Positions 15,291-23,863 of a DNA stretch of 27,147 nucleotides are shown piece by piece. How positions within the stretch are numbered: position 1 is the stretch's first letter; each line of letters opens with the position of its first letter. Origin of the DNA: UBA3478 sp038134285 (GTDB taxonomy: Bacteria; Bacteroidota; Bacteroidia; Flavobacteriales; Flavobacteriaceae); contig JAYPUW010000013.1 of NCBI GenBank assembly GCA_038134285.1, positions 1-27,147 of the forward strand. Reading direction: 5' to 3'. Position numbers and translations under genes: made by a program. The notes beneath the pieces are model-generated. The model was not told the origin of the DNA, ran no database searches, and saw only the letters and a list, made by a program, of their open reading frames with translations.

Positions 15291-17963
15291 CTAATCGTCT
15301 AAATTAGGCATAAGCCATTTCTCGGCTGTTTTAATGTCTACACCACGGCGCTTGGCGTAGTCTTCGAGTTGGTCGCGCTTGATCTTTCCGAGTCCGAAAT
15401 ACTTGGATTCAGGATGTGCAAAATAATATCCCGATACCGAAGCGGCGGGCCACATAGCCAGGCTCTCTGTAAGCTTTACGCCGATGCGCTCCTTAACCTG
15501 CATGAGCTCCCATAGGGTTTGCTTTTCAAGGTGGTCCGGGCAGGCCGGATACCCGGGTGCCGGACGAATCCCTATATAGGCTTCCTTGATCAGCTCTTCT
15601 CCTGATAGTGCCTCTTCTGCGGCATAGCCCCATACCTCTTTGCGTACCTTTTCGTGCAGGTACTCGGCAAAGGCCTCCGCCAAGCGGTCGGCAAGCGCTT
15701 TGACCATGATACTGTTGTAATCGTCGTGATTGGCCTCAAATTGGTTGGCGAGTTCGTCGGTTCCGAATCCTGCGGTAACGCAGAAGGTACCGATGTAGTC
15801 GTGGTGCTTAGAATTTATCGGAGCCACATAGTCGGCTAGGGCGAGACTTTCTTTTCCTCCGCGAGCCCCTTGCTGTCGTAAAGTGAGTAGGCGTGTCTTC
15901 TCAGTAGTGCGGTCTTCGTTCTCGAAGATTACGATGTCGTCGCCTTGACTGCCTGCCGGGTACAGGGCATAGACCGCCTTAGCAATGAGTTTGTCGTTTT
16001 CGATGAGGTCTGCGAGCATGGTATGCGCATCGTCCAAAAGTTGCCACGCGTGATCCTTGAGTTCAGGATCTTCTAGAATGTCAGGGTACTTGCCGTGAAG
16101 GTCCCACGTCCAGATAAAGGGGCTCCAATCGATGTAGGGAATAAGTTCGCGCAAATCTTGCTTTTCGATGGTGAATACTCCGATTTGCTTCGCTGGGGCA
16201 GGAGGCGTCGCATCAAAATCAATTTTTAGCGCCGCCTCACGGGCTTCTTCAAGACTTCTGTAGGCCTTATTTTTCTTTCGATTCGGGTATTCGATGCGGA
16301 AGTTCGAGTACTCCTCACCGATGGCTTTTTTGTAGGCGGGGCCTGTTTCTTTTCCGAGCAGTTGACCTGCAACGGTTACGGCCCGTGAGGCATCAAGCAC
16401 GTGTACGACTCCTCCGCTGTATACCGGATCTATTTTGATAGCCGTGTGGGCACGTGAGGTGGTAGCACCACCAATCAGTAGCGGAATTTTAGCTCCTATG
16501 CGCTCAAGTTCTTTCGCTACGAAAACCATTTCGTCAAGAGAAGGAGTGATGAGTCCTGAGAGGCCGATGATATCTACCTGCTCTTTGATGGCGGTTTCGA
16601 TGATCTTTTCGGGCGGAACCATCACGCCTATGTCAATGATCTCGTAGTTGTTGCATCCGAGTACGACACCAACGATGTTTTTACCGATATCGTGCACGTC
16701 ACCTTTTACGGTGGCAAGTAGTATTTTTCCTGCTTTTTCTTGAATTCCAGAGGCCTCCGCTTCGATGAAGGGTAGTAAGTAGGCCACGGCTTTTTTCATT
16801 ACACGGGCTGACTTGACCACTTGGGGCAAGAACATTTTTCCTTCGCCGAAAAGGTCTCCGACGATGTTCATTCCGGTCATCAGGTGTCCTTCGATCACTT
16901 TGAGTGGACGCTCTACTAATACCCGTGCCTCTTCCATGTCTTCAGTCACAAACTCGTCGATTCCTTTCACCAGGCTGTGGGTGATGCGCTCTTGAAGGGG
17001 TAGTTCACGCCATTCGTTTTTGGCTACGCTGCCTTCGCGAGTGTCTAACTTTACACTTTCAGCAAAGTCTAATAGACGTTCTGTGGCGTCCTCTCTGCGG
17101 TTGAGCAGCACGTCTTCTACGTGTTCGAGTAGGTCTTTGGGGATGTCGTCGTATACCTCGAGCATGGTGGGGTTCACGATCCCCATACTCATACCGTTTT
17201 TGATGGCGTGGTATAAAAAGGCCGAGTGCATGGCTTCGCGGACGCGGTTGTTTCCTCTAAAAGAGAAACTCACGTTAGAAACCCCTCCGCTGACGTGTGC
17301 ATGCGGAAGGTTCTCGCGAATCCACTTGGTCCCCCTGAAAAAATCAAGGGCGTTGGTCTTGTGTTCTTCCATCCCGGTAGCTACCGGAAAGATATTCGGA
17401 TCAAAAATGATATCCTCCGGATTGAACTGCACCTTATCGACGAGTATGCGGTAAGAGCGCTCGCAGATTTCAATGCGTCGCTCGTAGGTATCGGCTTGCC
17501 CTTTTTCATCAAAAGCCATTACGATGACCGCTGCTCCGTAGCGCTTAATTTTGCGGGCCTGTGAGATGAAATTTTCTTCGCCTTCTTTTAGGCTGATTGA
17601 GTTGACTACGGCCTTGCCTTGCACCACTTTCAGCCCGGCCTCAAGAATCTCCCATTTTGAGGAGTCGATCATAATCGGAATGCGGGCAATATCAGGTTCG
17701 GCGGCGATGAGATTGAGAAAGCGTGTCATGGCGGCGGCTCCGTCGATCATCCCTTCGTCCATATTGACATCAAGAATCTGAGCTCCGCCTTCTACTTGTT
17801 CGCGCGCCACCTCGATAGCAGCCTCGTAATTGTCGTCTTGTATCAGGCGCAAGAACTTGCGTGATCCGGTGACGTTGGTGCGCTCTCCTACATTGACAAA
17901 ATTGGTCTCAGGGGTAATGATAAGCGGCTCTAGGCCTGAGAGTTTGGTGTAGCGCGCACTCAT
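15291..17963 (-). CDS. metH: Methionine synthase, cobalamin-dependent, C-terminal polypeptide (folate, B12 and activation domains)
   Basis: From ATG 17963 the product is 890 residues. It begins with the pterin-binding domain ('VNVGERTNVTGSRKFLRLI', then 'DVNMDEGMIDG'), then the helical B12 cap (about 325-415), the Rossmann B12 domain with 'GDVHDIGKN' (H424 as lower cobalt ligand), and the SAM-binding reactivation domain near the end ('IGIRPAPGYPACPDH', 'YYFAHPESKYFGLGKI'). The homocysteine-binding domain is missing and is encoded separately just upstream. Family activity is methyl transfer from 5-methyl-tetrahydrofolate via cobalamin to homocysteine. The frame stays open to 18035, but those 24 codons overlap the upstream gene and are unlike the family; ATG 17963 gives an ATGA overlap of 4 bases. 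The activation domain shows no truncation. Confidence 0.95.
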   Translation of the reverse strand: MSARYTKLSGLEPLIITPETNFVNVGERTNVTGSRKFLRLIQDDNYEAAIEVAREQVEGGAQILDVNMDEGMIDGAAAMTRFLNLIAAEPDIARIPIMIDSSKWEILEAGLKVVQGKAVVNSISLKEGEENFISQARKIKRYGAAVIVMAFDEKGQADTYERRIEICERSYRILVDKVQFNPEDIIFDPNIFPVATGMEEHKTNALDFFRGTKWIRENLPHAHVSGGVSNVSFSFRGNNRVREAMHSAFLYHAIKNGMSMGIVNPTMLEVYDDIPKDLLEHVEDVLLNRREDATERLLDFAESVKLDTREGSVAKNEWRELPLQERITHSLVKGIDEFVTEDMEEARVLVERPLKVIEGHLMTGMNIVGDLFGEGKMFLPQVVKSARVMKKAVAYLLPFIEAEASGIQEKAGKILLATVKGDVHDIGKNIVGVVLGCNNYEIIDIGVMVPPEKIIETAIKEQVDIIGLSGLITPSLDEMVFVAKELERIGAKIPLLIGGATTSRAHTAIKIDPVYSGGVVHVLDASRAVTVAGQLLGKETGPAYKKAIGEEYSNFRIEYPNRKKNKAYRSLEEAREAALKIDFDATPPAPAKQIGVFTIEKQDLRELIPYIDWSPFIWTWDLHGKYPDILEDPELKDHAWQLLDDAHTMLADLIENDKLIAKAVYALYPAGSQGDDIVIFENEDRTTEKTRLLTLRQQGARGGKESLALADYVAPINSKHHDYIGTFCVTAGFGTDELANQFEANHDDYNSIMVKALADRLAEAFAEYLHEKVRKEVWGYAAEEALSGEELIKEAYIGIRPAPGYPACPDHLEKQTLWELMQVKERIGVKLTESLAMWPAASVSGYYFAHPESKYFGLGKIKRDQLEDYAKRRGVDIKTAEKWLMPNLDD

Positions 17964-18961
17964 AGACTTCGAGGTTTTGCGCCAGCGGCCAGTTTTGCAA
18001 TGACTTTGATGTGATCGGGGGTGGTACCGCAGCATCCACCAATTATATTGACAAGGCCTTCTTCGAGATAAGGCTTGATGAGAGCTCCCATTTCTTCAGG
18101 GCTTTGATCGTACTCTCCAAATTCATTCGGTAGGCCCGCATTCGGATGCGCCGAAACGTATTGTTCTATAGCGATGGCTCCCATGCGCTGCACATACGGA
18201 CGAAGTTGATCTGCGCCTAGCGCACAGTTGAACCCAACACTCAACAGCGGTATGTGTGAGATCGATATAAAAAAGGCTTCAGCGGTCTGCCCCGATAGGG
18301 TACGCCCACTGGCATCTGTAATGGTACCGCTGACCATCACAGGTACGTCGCGACCGGTATCCTCTTTGTAGGCTTCAATTGCAAATAGGGCGGCCTTGGC
18401 ATTGAGGGTGTCGAAAATGGTTTCGACAAGGAGCAGTTCTGCTCCTCCGTCCATTAGTCCTCTAATTTGCTCGTAATAGGCGGCTCTCAGCTCGTCAAAA
18501 CTGATAGCGCGATAGCCCGGATCGTTTACATCAGGCGACATACTCGCTGTCTTGTTGGTAGGCCCCATCGATCCTGCTACATAGCGCGGCTTATTAGGAG
18601 TCTTCGCCGTGTATTCATCTGCCGCCTTTTTGGCTAGCTGCGCAGAAGCGACATTCAGTTCATACACCAGCTCTTGCATATCGTAATCGGCCATAGCGAC
18701 CGAGGTAGAAGAGAAGGTATTAGTCTCAGCAATATCAGCCCCGGCCTCAAAGTATTTTCTATGGATGTCTAAAATCGCCTCGGGTTGTGTGAGAGAGAGC
18801 AAATCGTTATTCCCCTGCAAAGGCGAAGGATAGTAAGCAAAACGCTCCCCTCGATAATCCTCTTCACTGAACTTATGGCGCTGAATCATGGTCCCCATGG
18901 CTCCATCGAGCACTAGGATTCGAGATTTCAGCAGTTCGATGATTGGGGGTTTTTGGCTCAT
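17960..18961 (-). CDS. metH: Methionine synthase, N-terminal polypeptide (homocysteine S-methyltransferase domain)
   Basis: The 333-residue protein corresponds to the first domain of full-length MetH. The start 'ILVLDGAMGTMIQRHKFSEE' is typical. Zinc ligands for homocysteine thiolate are C246 in 'VGFNCALGA' and C310-C311 in 'GGCCGTTPDH'. It must act together with the 890-residue partner encoded directly downstream, which begins inside its stop codon (CTATGA). A two-gene MetH is known from other Bacteroidota, so this is a lineage trait rather than a sequencing error; both reading frames are clean at the join. It is the first gene of the minus-strand operon and is transcribed away from metK across a 150-base region with several palindromes. 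Confidence 0.93.
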   Translation of the reverse strand: MSQKPPIIELLKSRILVLDGAMGTMIQRHKFSEEDYRGERFAYYPSPLQGNNDLLSLTQPEAILDIHRKYFEAGADIAETNTFSSTSVAMADYDMQELVYELNVASAQLAKKAADEYTAKTPNKPRYVAGSMGPTNKTASMSPDVNDPGYRAISFDELRAAYYEQIRGLMDGGAELLLVETIFDTLNAKAALFAIEAYKEDTGRDVPVMVSGTITDASGRTLSGQTAEAFFISISHIPLLSVGFNCALGADQLRPYVQRMGAIAIEQYVSAHPNAGLPNEFGEYDQSPEEMGALIKPYLEEGLVNIIGGCCGTTPDHIKVIAKLAAGAKPRSL

Positions 18962-19111
18962 ACGATTGTGGTCGCGCTATTGTTGCTGTTTTCAACAGAC
19001 GAAAGTACGGGCAATATTGATCTTTTAAAAGTTATAAATGGCTATAAACGTTTAGAAAAGACATGGAAATAGCGCGGTATCCGCTAAATTTGTCCTCTCA
19101 ATTTTTGGTAT
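18962..19111. promoter_or_regulatory. Divergent metH/metK control region with nested inverted repeats
   Basis: Four symmetric elements are visible: CGCGCTATT (18973-18981) and its exact reverse complement AATAGCGCG (19068-19076); a palindrome CTTTTAAAAG (19022-19031); another TAAACGTTTA (19045-19054); and a short hairpin CTGTT-TTC-AACAG (18986-18998). The centre of the 9-base pair falls within 2 bases of the centre of CTTTTAAAAG. The outer copies lie near the start of each gene set, as expected for a shared repressor or looping. I could not recognise a SAM or cobalamin riboswitch on either strand. Confidence 0.5.
19085..19092 (+). promoter_or_regulatory. TAnnTTTG element of metK
   Basis: TAAATTTG matches the Bacteroidota -7 box exactly, 19 bases before the metK ATG. 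No TTG is found at the expected -33 distance, so the promoter may need an activator. The outer AATAGCGCG repeat ends 8 bases upstream and would lie in the spacer region. Confidence 0.55.
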
Positions 19112-20371
19112 ATGTCGTATTACTTTACTTCTGAGTCCGTCAGCGAAGGACATCCCGATAAGATCGCCGATCAAATCAGTGATGCGTTACTGGATAATTT
19201 TTTAGCCTTTGACGCCAATTCAAAAGTGGCTTGTGAGACCCTGGTAACCACGGGTCAAGTGGTTTTAGCGGGAGAGGTTAGAAGTAATACTTATGTTGAT
19301 CTACAACAGGTAGCCCGTGATGTGGTAAATAAGATCGGATATACCAAAGCCGAGTATCAATTCAGTGGTGATGCCTGTGGGGTAATTTCATTGATTCACG
19401 AGCAATCAAAAGATATTAATCGTGGTGTTGATCGCGGAACTCCAGAAGAGCAGGGTGCAGGAGACCAAGGGATGATGTTCGGATACGCCACAAACGAAAC
19501 TGACAACTACATGCCATTGGCTTTAGATATTTCTCATAACATTCTAAAGGTTTTGGCGAAAGAACGTCGCAAAAAGGAGGCTATCTCTTACTTAAGACCA
19601 GATGCTAAGGCTCAAGTCACCATTGAGTATGATGATGCCAATAAGCCGATGCGCATAGAATCTATAGTAGTTTCAACACAGCACGATGACTTTGCAGATG
19701 AGGTAGAAACAATTAGTAGGATCAAGGAGGATATTGTATCAATCGTCATGCCTCAGGTAAGACAAATGTATTCGTCTGAACTTCAAGAGCTTTTTGACGA
19801 TCAGATTACTTATCACATAAATCCTACGGGTAAATTTGTGATTGGGGGTCCTCATGGGGATACAGGCCTTACGGGTCGTAAGATTATTGTTGACACCTAT
19901 GGAGGTAAGGGAGCTCACGGTGGGGGAGCCTTTTCTGGAAAGGACCCTTCAAAAGTTGACCGTTCAGCGGCTTACGCAATGCGTCACATTGCAAAAAACT
20001 TAGTTGCAGCAGGGGTTTGTGATGAGGTGCTAGTTCAAATATCCTATGCGATAGGCGAGGTAGAACCCCTTTCATTGTTTTTAAATACTTATGGAACGGC
20101 GAAGGTGGATCTGCATGATAGCGCTATTGCTCAAATCATTAAGTCGAGTTTTTCATTTACTCCCTACGCTATCGAGACCCGATTAAAGCTCCGCAATCCT
20201 ATTTATAGTGAAACTGCTGCATATGGCCACATGGGTCGAGAGCCTAAAACGTTAGTTAAAGTGTTCGAGTCACCTTACAACGGTAAAGTAGCTCGTGAGG
20301 TAGAACTGTTTACCTGGGAGAAACTAGACCTTGTTGAAGCGATTCAAGAACTATTTAAGCTGAATTCATGA
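19112..20371 (+). CDS. metK: S-adenosylmethionine synthase
   Basis: The 419-residue enzyme makes S-adenosylmethionine from methionine and ATP. 'SEGHPDKIADQISDALLD' near the start carries the ATP-contact His and metal-binding Asp, 'GAGDQGMMFGYA' is the first family signature, and 'GGGAFSGKDPSKVDRSAAYA' is the second, glycine-rich P-loop-like one. Length is slightly above the usual 380-400, mainly through lysine-rich loops in the middle, as in other Bacteroidota. It is cytoplasmic and a tetramer in known members. The ATG at 19112 is directly followed by 'SYYFTSESVSEGHPDK', so the start is secure. The ATGA at its end starts ahcY, so the two are translationally coupled. Confidence 0.97.
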   Translation: MSYYFTSESVSEGHPDKIADQISDALLDNFLAFDANSKVACETLVTTGQVVLAGEVRSNTYVDLQQVARDVVNKIGYTKAEYQFSGDACGVISLIHEQSKDINRGVDRGTPEEQGAGDQGMMFGYATNETDNYMPLALDISHNILKVLAKERRKKEAISYLRPDAKAQVTIEYDDANKPMRIESIVVSTQHDDFADEVETISRIKEDIVSIVMPQVRQMYSSELQELFDDQITYHINPTGKFVIGGPHGDTGLTGRKIIVDTYGGKGAHGGGAFSGKDPSKVDRSAAYAMRHIAKNLVAAGVCDEVLVQISYAIGEVEPLSLFLNTYGTAKVDLHDSAIAQIIKSSFSFTPYAIETRLKLRNPIYSETAAYGHMGREPKTLVKVFESPYNGKVAREVELFTWEKLDLVEAIQELFKLNS

Positions 20372-21678
20372 AAGAAACTGGATATACACCATTCAAAGTA
20401 AAGGACATCAACCTGGCGGACTGGGGGCGTAAAGAAATCGAACTAGCTGAGGCAGAAATGCCAGGTCTTATGGCTCTTAGAGAAGAGTATGGCAAGGAAC
20501 AGCCACTCAAAGGAGCACGAATTGCAGGTTGCCTGCATATGACTATTCAAACAGCCGTACTTATTGAGACCTTAGTGGCATTGGGTGCTGAGGTTACTTG
20601 GAGTTCTTGTAACATCTTCTCTACTCAGGATCATGCCGCAGCAGCAATTGCTGCTGCCGGTATTTCAGTATATGCCTGGAAAGGGATGAATGAAGAAGAA
20701 TTCAATTGGTGTATTGAGCAGACCCTTTTCTTGGGAGAAGACCGTCAGCCACTCAATATGATTCTTGACGATGGTGGAGATCTTACCAATATGGTTTTAG
20801 ATCAGTTTCCAGAATTAGTGCCTGAAATTAGAGGCATTTCAGAAGAAACTACCACTGGGGTACACCGTCTATACGAACGTATGGCTAAAGGGACGCTCCC
20901 AATGCCTGCGATTAATGTCAATGACTCTGTTACGAAGTCAAAGTTTGATAACAAGTACGGATGTAAAGAAAGTGCAGTTGATGCGGTGCGTCGTGCTACC
21001 GACATTATGCTTGCAGGCAAGCGCGTGGTTGTTTGTGGATACGGAGACGTAGGTAAAGGAACAGCTGCTTCATTTCGAGGAGCAGGGGCGATTGTAACTG
21101 TTACTGAGATTGATCCGATCTGTGCACTTCAAGCTTGTATGGACGGATACGAAGTAAAACGTTTAGAAACGGCGCTAGGAAATGCTGACATTGTAATCAC
21201 CACAACTGGCAATAAAGACATCGTACGCGGAGAGCACTTCGAGGCGATGAAAGACAAGGCCATTGTTTGTAATATCGGACACTTCGATAATGAGATTGAT
21301 ATGGCTTGGCTCAATAAGCATCACGGGTCAACTAAGGTTGAGATCAAGCCTCAAGTAGACAAGTACAACTTAAACAGTAAAGACATTATCATCTTAGCTG
21401 AAGGTCGTCTAGTTAACCTCGGATGTGGTACCGGGCATCCAAGCTTTGTAATGAGTAATTCATTCACTAATCAAACTCTTGCTCAAATCGAGCTTTGGAA
21501 GAATCATAAGAATTACGAGAATAAGGTATATATGCTCCCTAAGCACCTGGACGAGAAAGTAGCCGCCTTACATCTTGCTAAACTAGGCGCTGAACTCACT
21601 GAGCTGAAACAAGATCAGGCCGAATACATTGGGGTTACCGTTAAAGGTCCATTTAAGCCAGAATACTACCGTTACTAG
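20368..21678 (+). CDS. ahcY: S-adenosylhomocysteine hydrolase (adenosylhomocysteinase)
   Basis: The 436-residue NAD-dependent enzyme splits S-adenosylhomocysteine into adenosine and homocysteine, relieving inhibition of methyltransferases. 'NVNDSVTKSKFDNKYGCKES' holds the substrate/NAD Lys and Asp residues; the Rossmann motif is 'VVCGYGDVGKGTAASFRGAG'; the C-terminal 'PFKPEYYRY' carries the Lys and Tyr that reach into the neighbouring subunit's NAD site. All parts are present. Its start overlaps the metK stop by 4 bases, coupling SAM synthesis to SAH removal. Homocysteine released here feeds MetH, encoded on the opposite strand upstream. No T-rich intrinsic terminator follows; instead two hairpins lie before the next gene. 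Confidence 0.97.
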   Translation: MKETGYTPFKVKDINLADWGRKEIELAEAEMPGLMALREEYGKEQPLKGARIAGCLHMTIQTAVLIETLVALGAEVTWSSCNIFSTQDHAAAAIAAAGISVYAWKGMNEEEFNWCIEQTLFLGEDRQPLNMILDDGGDLTNMVLDQFPELVPEIRGISEETTTGVHRLYERMAKGTLPMPAINVNDSVTKSKFDNKYGCKESAVDAVRRATDIMLAGKRVVVCGYGDVGKGTAASFRGAGAIVTVTEIDPICALQACMDGYEVKRLETALGNADIVITTTGNKDIVRGEHFEAMKDKAIVCNIGHFDNEIDMAWLNKHHGSTKVEIKPQVDKYNLNSKDIIILAEGRLVNLGCGTGHPSFVMSNSFTNQTLAQIELWKNHKNYENKVYMLPKHLDEKVAALHLAKLGAELTELKQDQAEYIGVTVKGPFKPEYYRY

Positions 21679-21691
21679 TTCTTTTTGATGA

Positions 21692-21750
21692 GGCTTCTGT
21701 GAATTTCTTTTCTATATTCACAAGCCGTTGGCAAGGGTATTAATGCCAAC
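21692..21750 (+). promoter_or_regulatory. Two adjacent hairpins in front of the dgcA-like gene
   Basis: Hairpin 1: 21692-21704 pairs with ATTCACAAGCC (21716-21726), an 11-base stem with a 2-base bulge and an 11-base loop. Hairpin 2: GTTGGCA (21727-21733) pairs perfectly with TGCCAAC (21744-21750) around 10 bases. The two stems touch without a gap, and the second ends 8 bases before the ATG at 21759. No T-run follows, so a simple terminator is unlikely; an RNA control element, attenuator or RNA-end stabiliser for ahcY is possible. Confidence 0.5.
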
Positions 21751-21758
21751 ACATTTCT

Positions 21759-22811
21759 ATGAAGATTAGTATCCATCAAGTGACCCATAAAAAGCGTTTT
21801 CCGCTTGCTATATCAAGAGGTGTGCGCTATGATTCAGTCAATGTGTTTGTGCGCATTGAAGAAAATGGAATCGTGGCCTGGGGCGAAGGAGCTCCTGGAA
21901 CATCAGAAGGTGCTGCTACCCATGAGGATTTGCAAGCAGAACTCGAGCGTTTTATCGAAACAGGAGTTGAAGGACATTCTATCAAAGCCCTTCAGCGTCG
22001 CGCCGTCGAAATGAATATTGCGCCCTGTGCCTATGTTGCCTTGGATACAGCCCTTTGGGACCTTACTGCTAAAAGGGCAAGCATGCCCTTGTATCAATTA
22101 TTAGGATACGGTAAGCCAACAGCACCGACCTCGGTGACCATAGGAATTAATCCACCTGAAGTAGTGGCTGAGCGTGTACCGATTTTAATGGAGGCTCATC
22201 CAACCATTAAGGGTCTCAAGATTAAGCTTGGTTCGCCTGAAGGAGTTGAAGCAGATAAGGCGATGTTCGAACAGGTGGTAAAGAGCGCGGCTCCCTATGG
22301 GTTAAAATTACGCGTCGACGCCAATGGCGGATGGTCTTTAGATATCGCAAAACATATGCTTGCTTGGCTATCTGAGCGCGGAGTAGAATATGTAGAGCAG
22401 CCACTCGTTGAAGGAGCAGAAGATCAGCTCCCTGAACTTTTTAAAAATCGAGCACTTCCTATTTTCGTAGACGAATCGTGCCGTTTTGCTTCAAACATCC
22501 ATAAATACGCCCACTGTGTTGACGGCGTGAACCTTAAGCTCATGAAATGCGGTGGGATCACCGAGGCCCTTAACATATTAAGCGTCGCGGAATCATACGG
22601 ATTAGAAACTATGATCGGCTGCATGTCTGAATCTTCTGTTGCTATCGCCGCAGGAGCCGCCCTTACCGGAGGCATTGATCACGTCGATCTCGATTCTCAT
22701 TACAACCTCAATCCAGATCCCGCTTGCGGAGCCCCCATGGTAGAAGGTATCACCATGCCAACCGATAACCCAGGCCATGGTGCCACGCTTAAATCTGAGT
22801 TCTATGCTTAA
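21759..22811 (+). CDS. Enolase-superfamily racemase/epimerase, DgcA-like or dipeptide epimerase
   Basis: The 350-residue protein has an enolase-type N-terminal cap and a (beta/alpha)7-beta barrel. Catalytic residues are in place: KxK at K154/K156 in 'LKIKLG', metal ligands D187 ('RVDANGGW'), E213 ('VEQPL') and D238 ('FVDESC'), and the opposing Lys K260/K263 in 'NLKLMKCGG'. Two lysines on either side of the substrate fit a 1,1-proton transfer, i.e. racemisation. Members include L-Ala-D/L-Glu epimerases of peptidoglycan recycling and DgcA, an N-acetyl-D-glutamate racemase. The overlapping DUF1611 gene downstream favours the DgcA role, because DgcN of that pathway is a DUF1611 protein. No peptidoglycan-peptide transporter is nearby. 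Substrate remains inferred. Confidence 0.82.
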   Translation: MKISIHQVTHKKRFPLAISRGVRYDSVNVFVRIEENGIVAWGEGAPGTSEGAATHEDLQAELERFIETGVEGHSIKALQRRAVEMNIAPCAYVALDTALWDLTAKRASMPLYQLLGYGKPTAPTSVTIGINPPEVVAERVPILMEAHPTIKGLKIKLGSPEGVEADKAMFEQVVKSAAPYGLKLRVDANGGWSLDIAKHMLAWLSERGVEYVEQPLVEGAEDQLPELFKNRALPIFVDESCRFASNIHKYAHCVDGVNLKLMKCGGITEALNILSVAESYGLETMIGCMSESSVAIAAGAALTGGIDHVDLDSHYNLNPDPACGAPMVEGITMPTDNPGHGATLKSEFYA

Positions 22812-23841
22812 GCCTTCTGATAAAGTTGCCATTTACATGCAAGACGAATTGAATGGTGAGTCGGGTAAGATGGGTTTTGGAGCCATCAGATACCTTCAAA
22901 ACGAGATTGTCGCTGTGATTGATAGCTCTCAAGTGGGTCAATCCATCACCCAGTTCATTAATACCAAAAAGCAGATTCCGATTGTTGCTACACTTGAAGA
23001 AGCGAAAGCGCTCGGAGCTAATACCCTTCTATTAGGTATTGCCCCGGTGGGGGGTAAGATTCCTGAAAAATGGATTCCGCTTATTGAAAGCGCTCTAGAG
23101 CTCGGGCTATCTATAATTAACGGACTTCACGATTTACTTGCGCCAAGATTCGCTGAAAAAATAAAGGACTCAGAAATCCAGTGGATTTGGGACGTTCGGG
23201 TGCCTACCTTTACACCTCCCATTGGGTCGGGTAAGGCGCTCACTCATAAAGGTAAGCGCGTACTATTTGTAGGAACCGACGGTGCTGTCGGAAAGATGAC
23301 CACCGCACTTGAATTGTTCTCTGCTTTAAAGCGGAAGAATCACAAGGTCGGATTTGTAGCGACCGGACAAATAGGTATTACTGTCACAGGTAGAGGAATC
23401 CCCCTTGATGCCTACAAAGTAGATTATGCAACTGGATCAGTGCAGGCCGCAGTGATGGAAGAAGCGGATAAGGACATCATACTAATTGAAGGGCAAGGTT
23501 CTCTTTTGAATCCAGGCAGCACCGCTACGCTCCCCTTAATGCGCGGCAGTTGCCCCACGCATTTAGTACTGTGCATGCGAGGAGATATTTCTACGCTAAG
23601 AGATTACCCGAATATCAAGATTCCTAACCTAGCAGCGTACATCAAACTCAACGAGGCGCTTACCACTGTTAACGGAACTTATCCTGCCGCCAAAGTCATC
23701 GCCGTATCGGTCAATACGAGTAAACTTAACGATGCCGAAGCCGTCAAAGTACTTAAGCGCGTGGCTGAAGAAGCTGGAGTTCCGGCAACCGATCCGGTGC
23801 GCCAAGGGCCTGATGACTTGTATAAAGCTTTAATGGGCTAA
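22804..23841 (+). CDS. DUF1611 family protein, DgcN-like (D-glutamate N-acetyltransferase candidate)
   Basis: From ATG 22804 the product is 345 residues and starts 8 bases inside the 3' end of the racemase gene, so coupling is clear; upstream frame extension to 22777 is unlikely. An N-terminal Rossmann-like part ('NTLLLGIAPVGGKIPEKWIP') is followed by a P-loop-like segment 'VGTDGAVGKMTTALEL' and 'GFVATGQIGITVTGRGIPLD', 'LIEGQGSLLNPG', all DUF1611 hallmarks. A DUF1611 protein, DgcN, has been reported to acetylate D-glutamate before DgcA racemises the N-acetyl product, allowing D-glutamate to be used as a nutrient. Gene order here fits that pair, though family assignment to DgcN is not proven by sequence. 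It is predicted to be cytoplasmic. Confidence 0.78.
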   Translation: MLKPSDKVAIYMQDELNGESGKMGFGAIRYLQNEIVAVIDSSQVGQSITQFINTKKQIPIVATLEEAKALGANTLLLGIAPVGGKIPEKWIPLIESALELGLSIINGLHDLLAPRFAEKIKDSEIQWIWDVRVPTFTPPIGSGKALTHKGKRVLFVGTDGAVGKMTTALELFSALKRKNHKVGFVATGQIGITVTGRGIPLDAYKVDYATGSVQAAVMEEADKDIILIEGQGSLLNPGSTATLPLMRGSCPTHLVLCMRGDISTLRDYPNIKIPNLAAYIKLNEALTTVNGTYPAAKVIAVSVNTSKLNDAEAVKVLKRVAEEAGVPATDPVRQGPDDLYKALMG

Positions 23842-23863
23842 GTTTGTCGAAGGCAATCAACAC

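Noticed and set aside
17020..17564. Plus-strand frames of 112 and 144 codons opposite metH.
   Set aside because: The metH pterin-binding and cap domains are intact on the minus strand; the plus frames are Ser/Arg-rich noise.
17964..18035. A longer start for the C-terminal MetH polypeptide.
   Set aside because: Those 24 codons lie wholly within the upstream metH gene, and ATG 17963 gives a standard 4-base overlap and the family's usual start.
18962..19111. SAM or cobalamin riboswitch between metH and metK.
   Set aside because: I could not build a known aptamer fold on either strand; the region looks like DNA palindromes instead. A covariance search would settle it.
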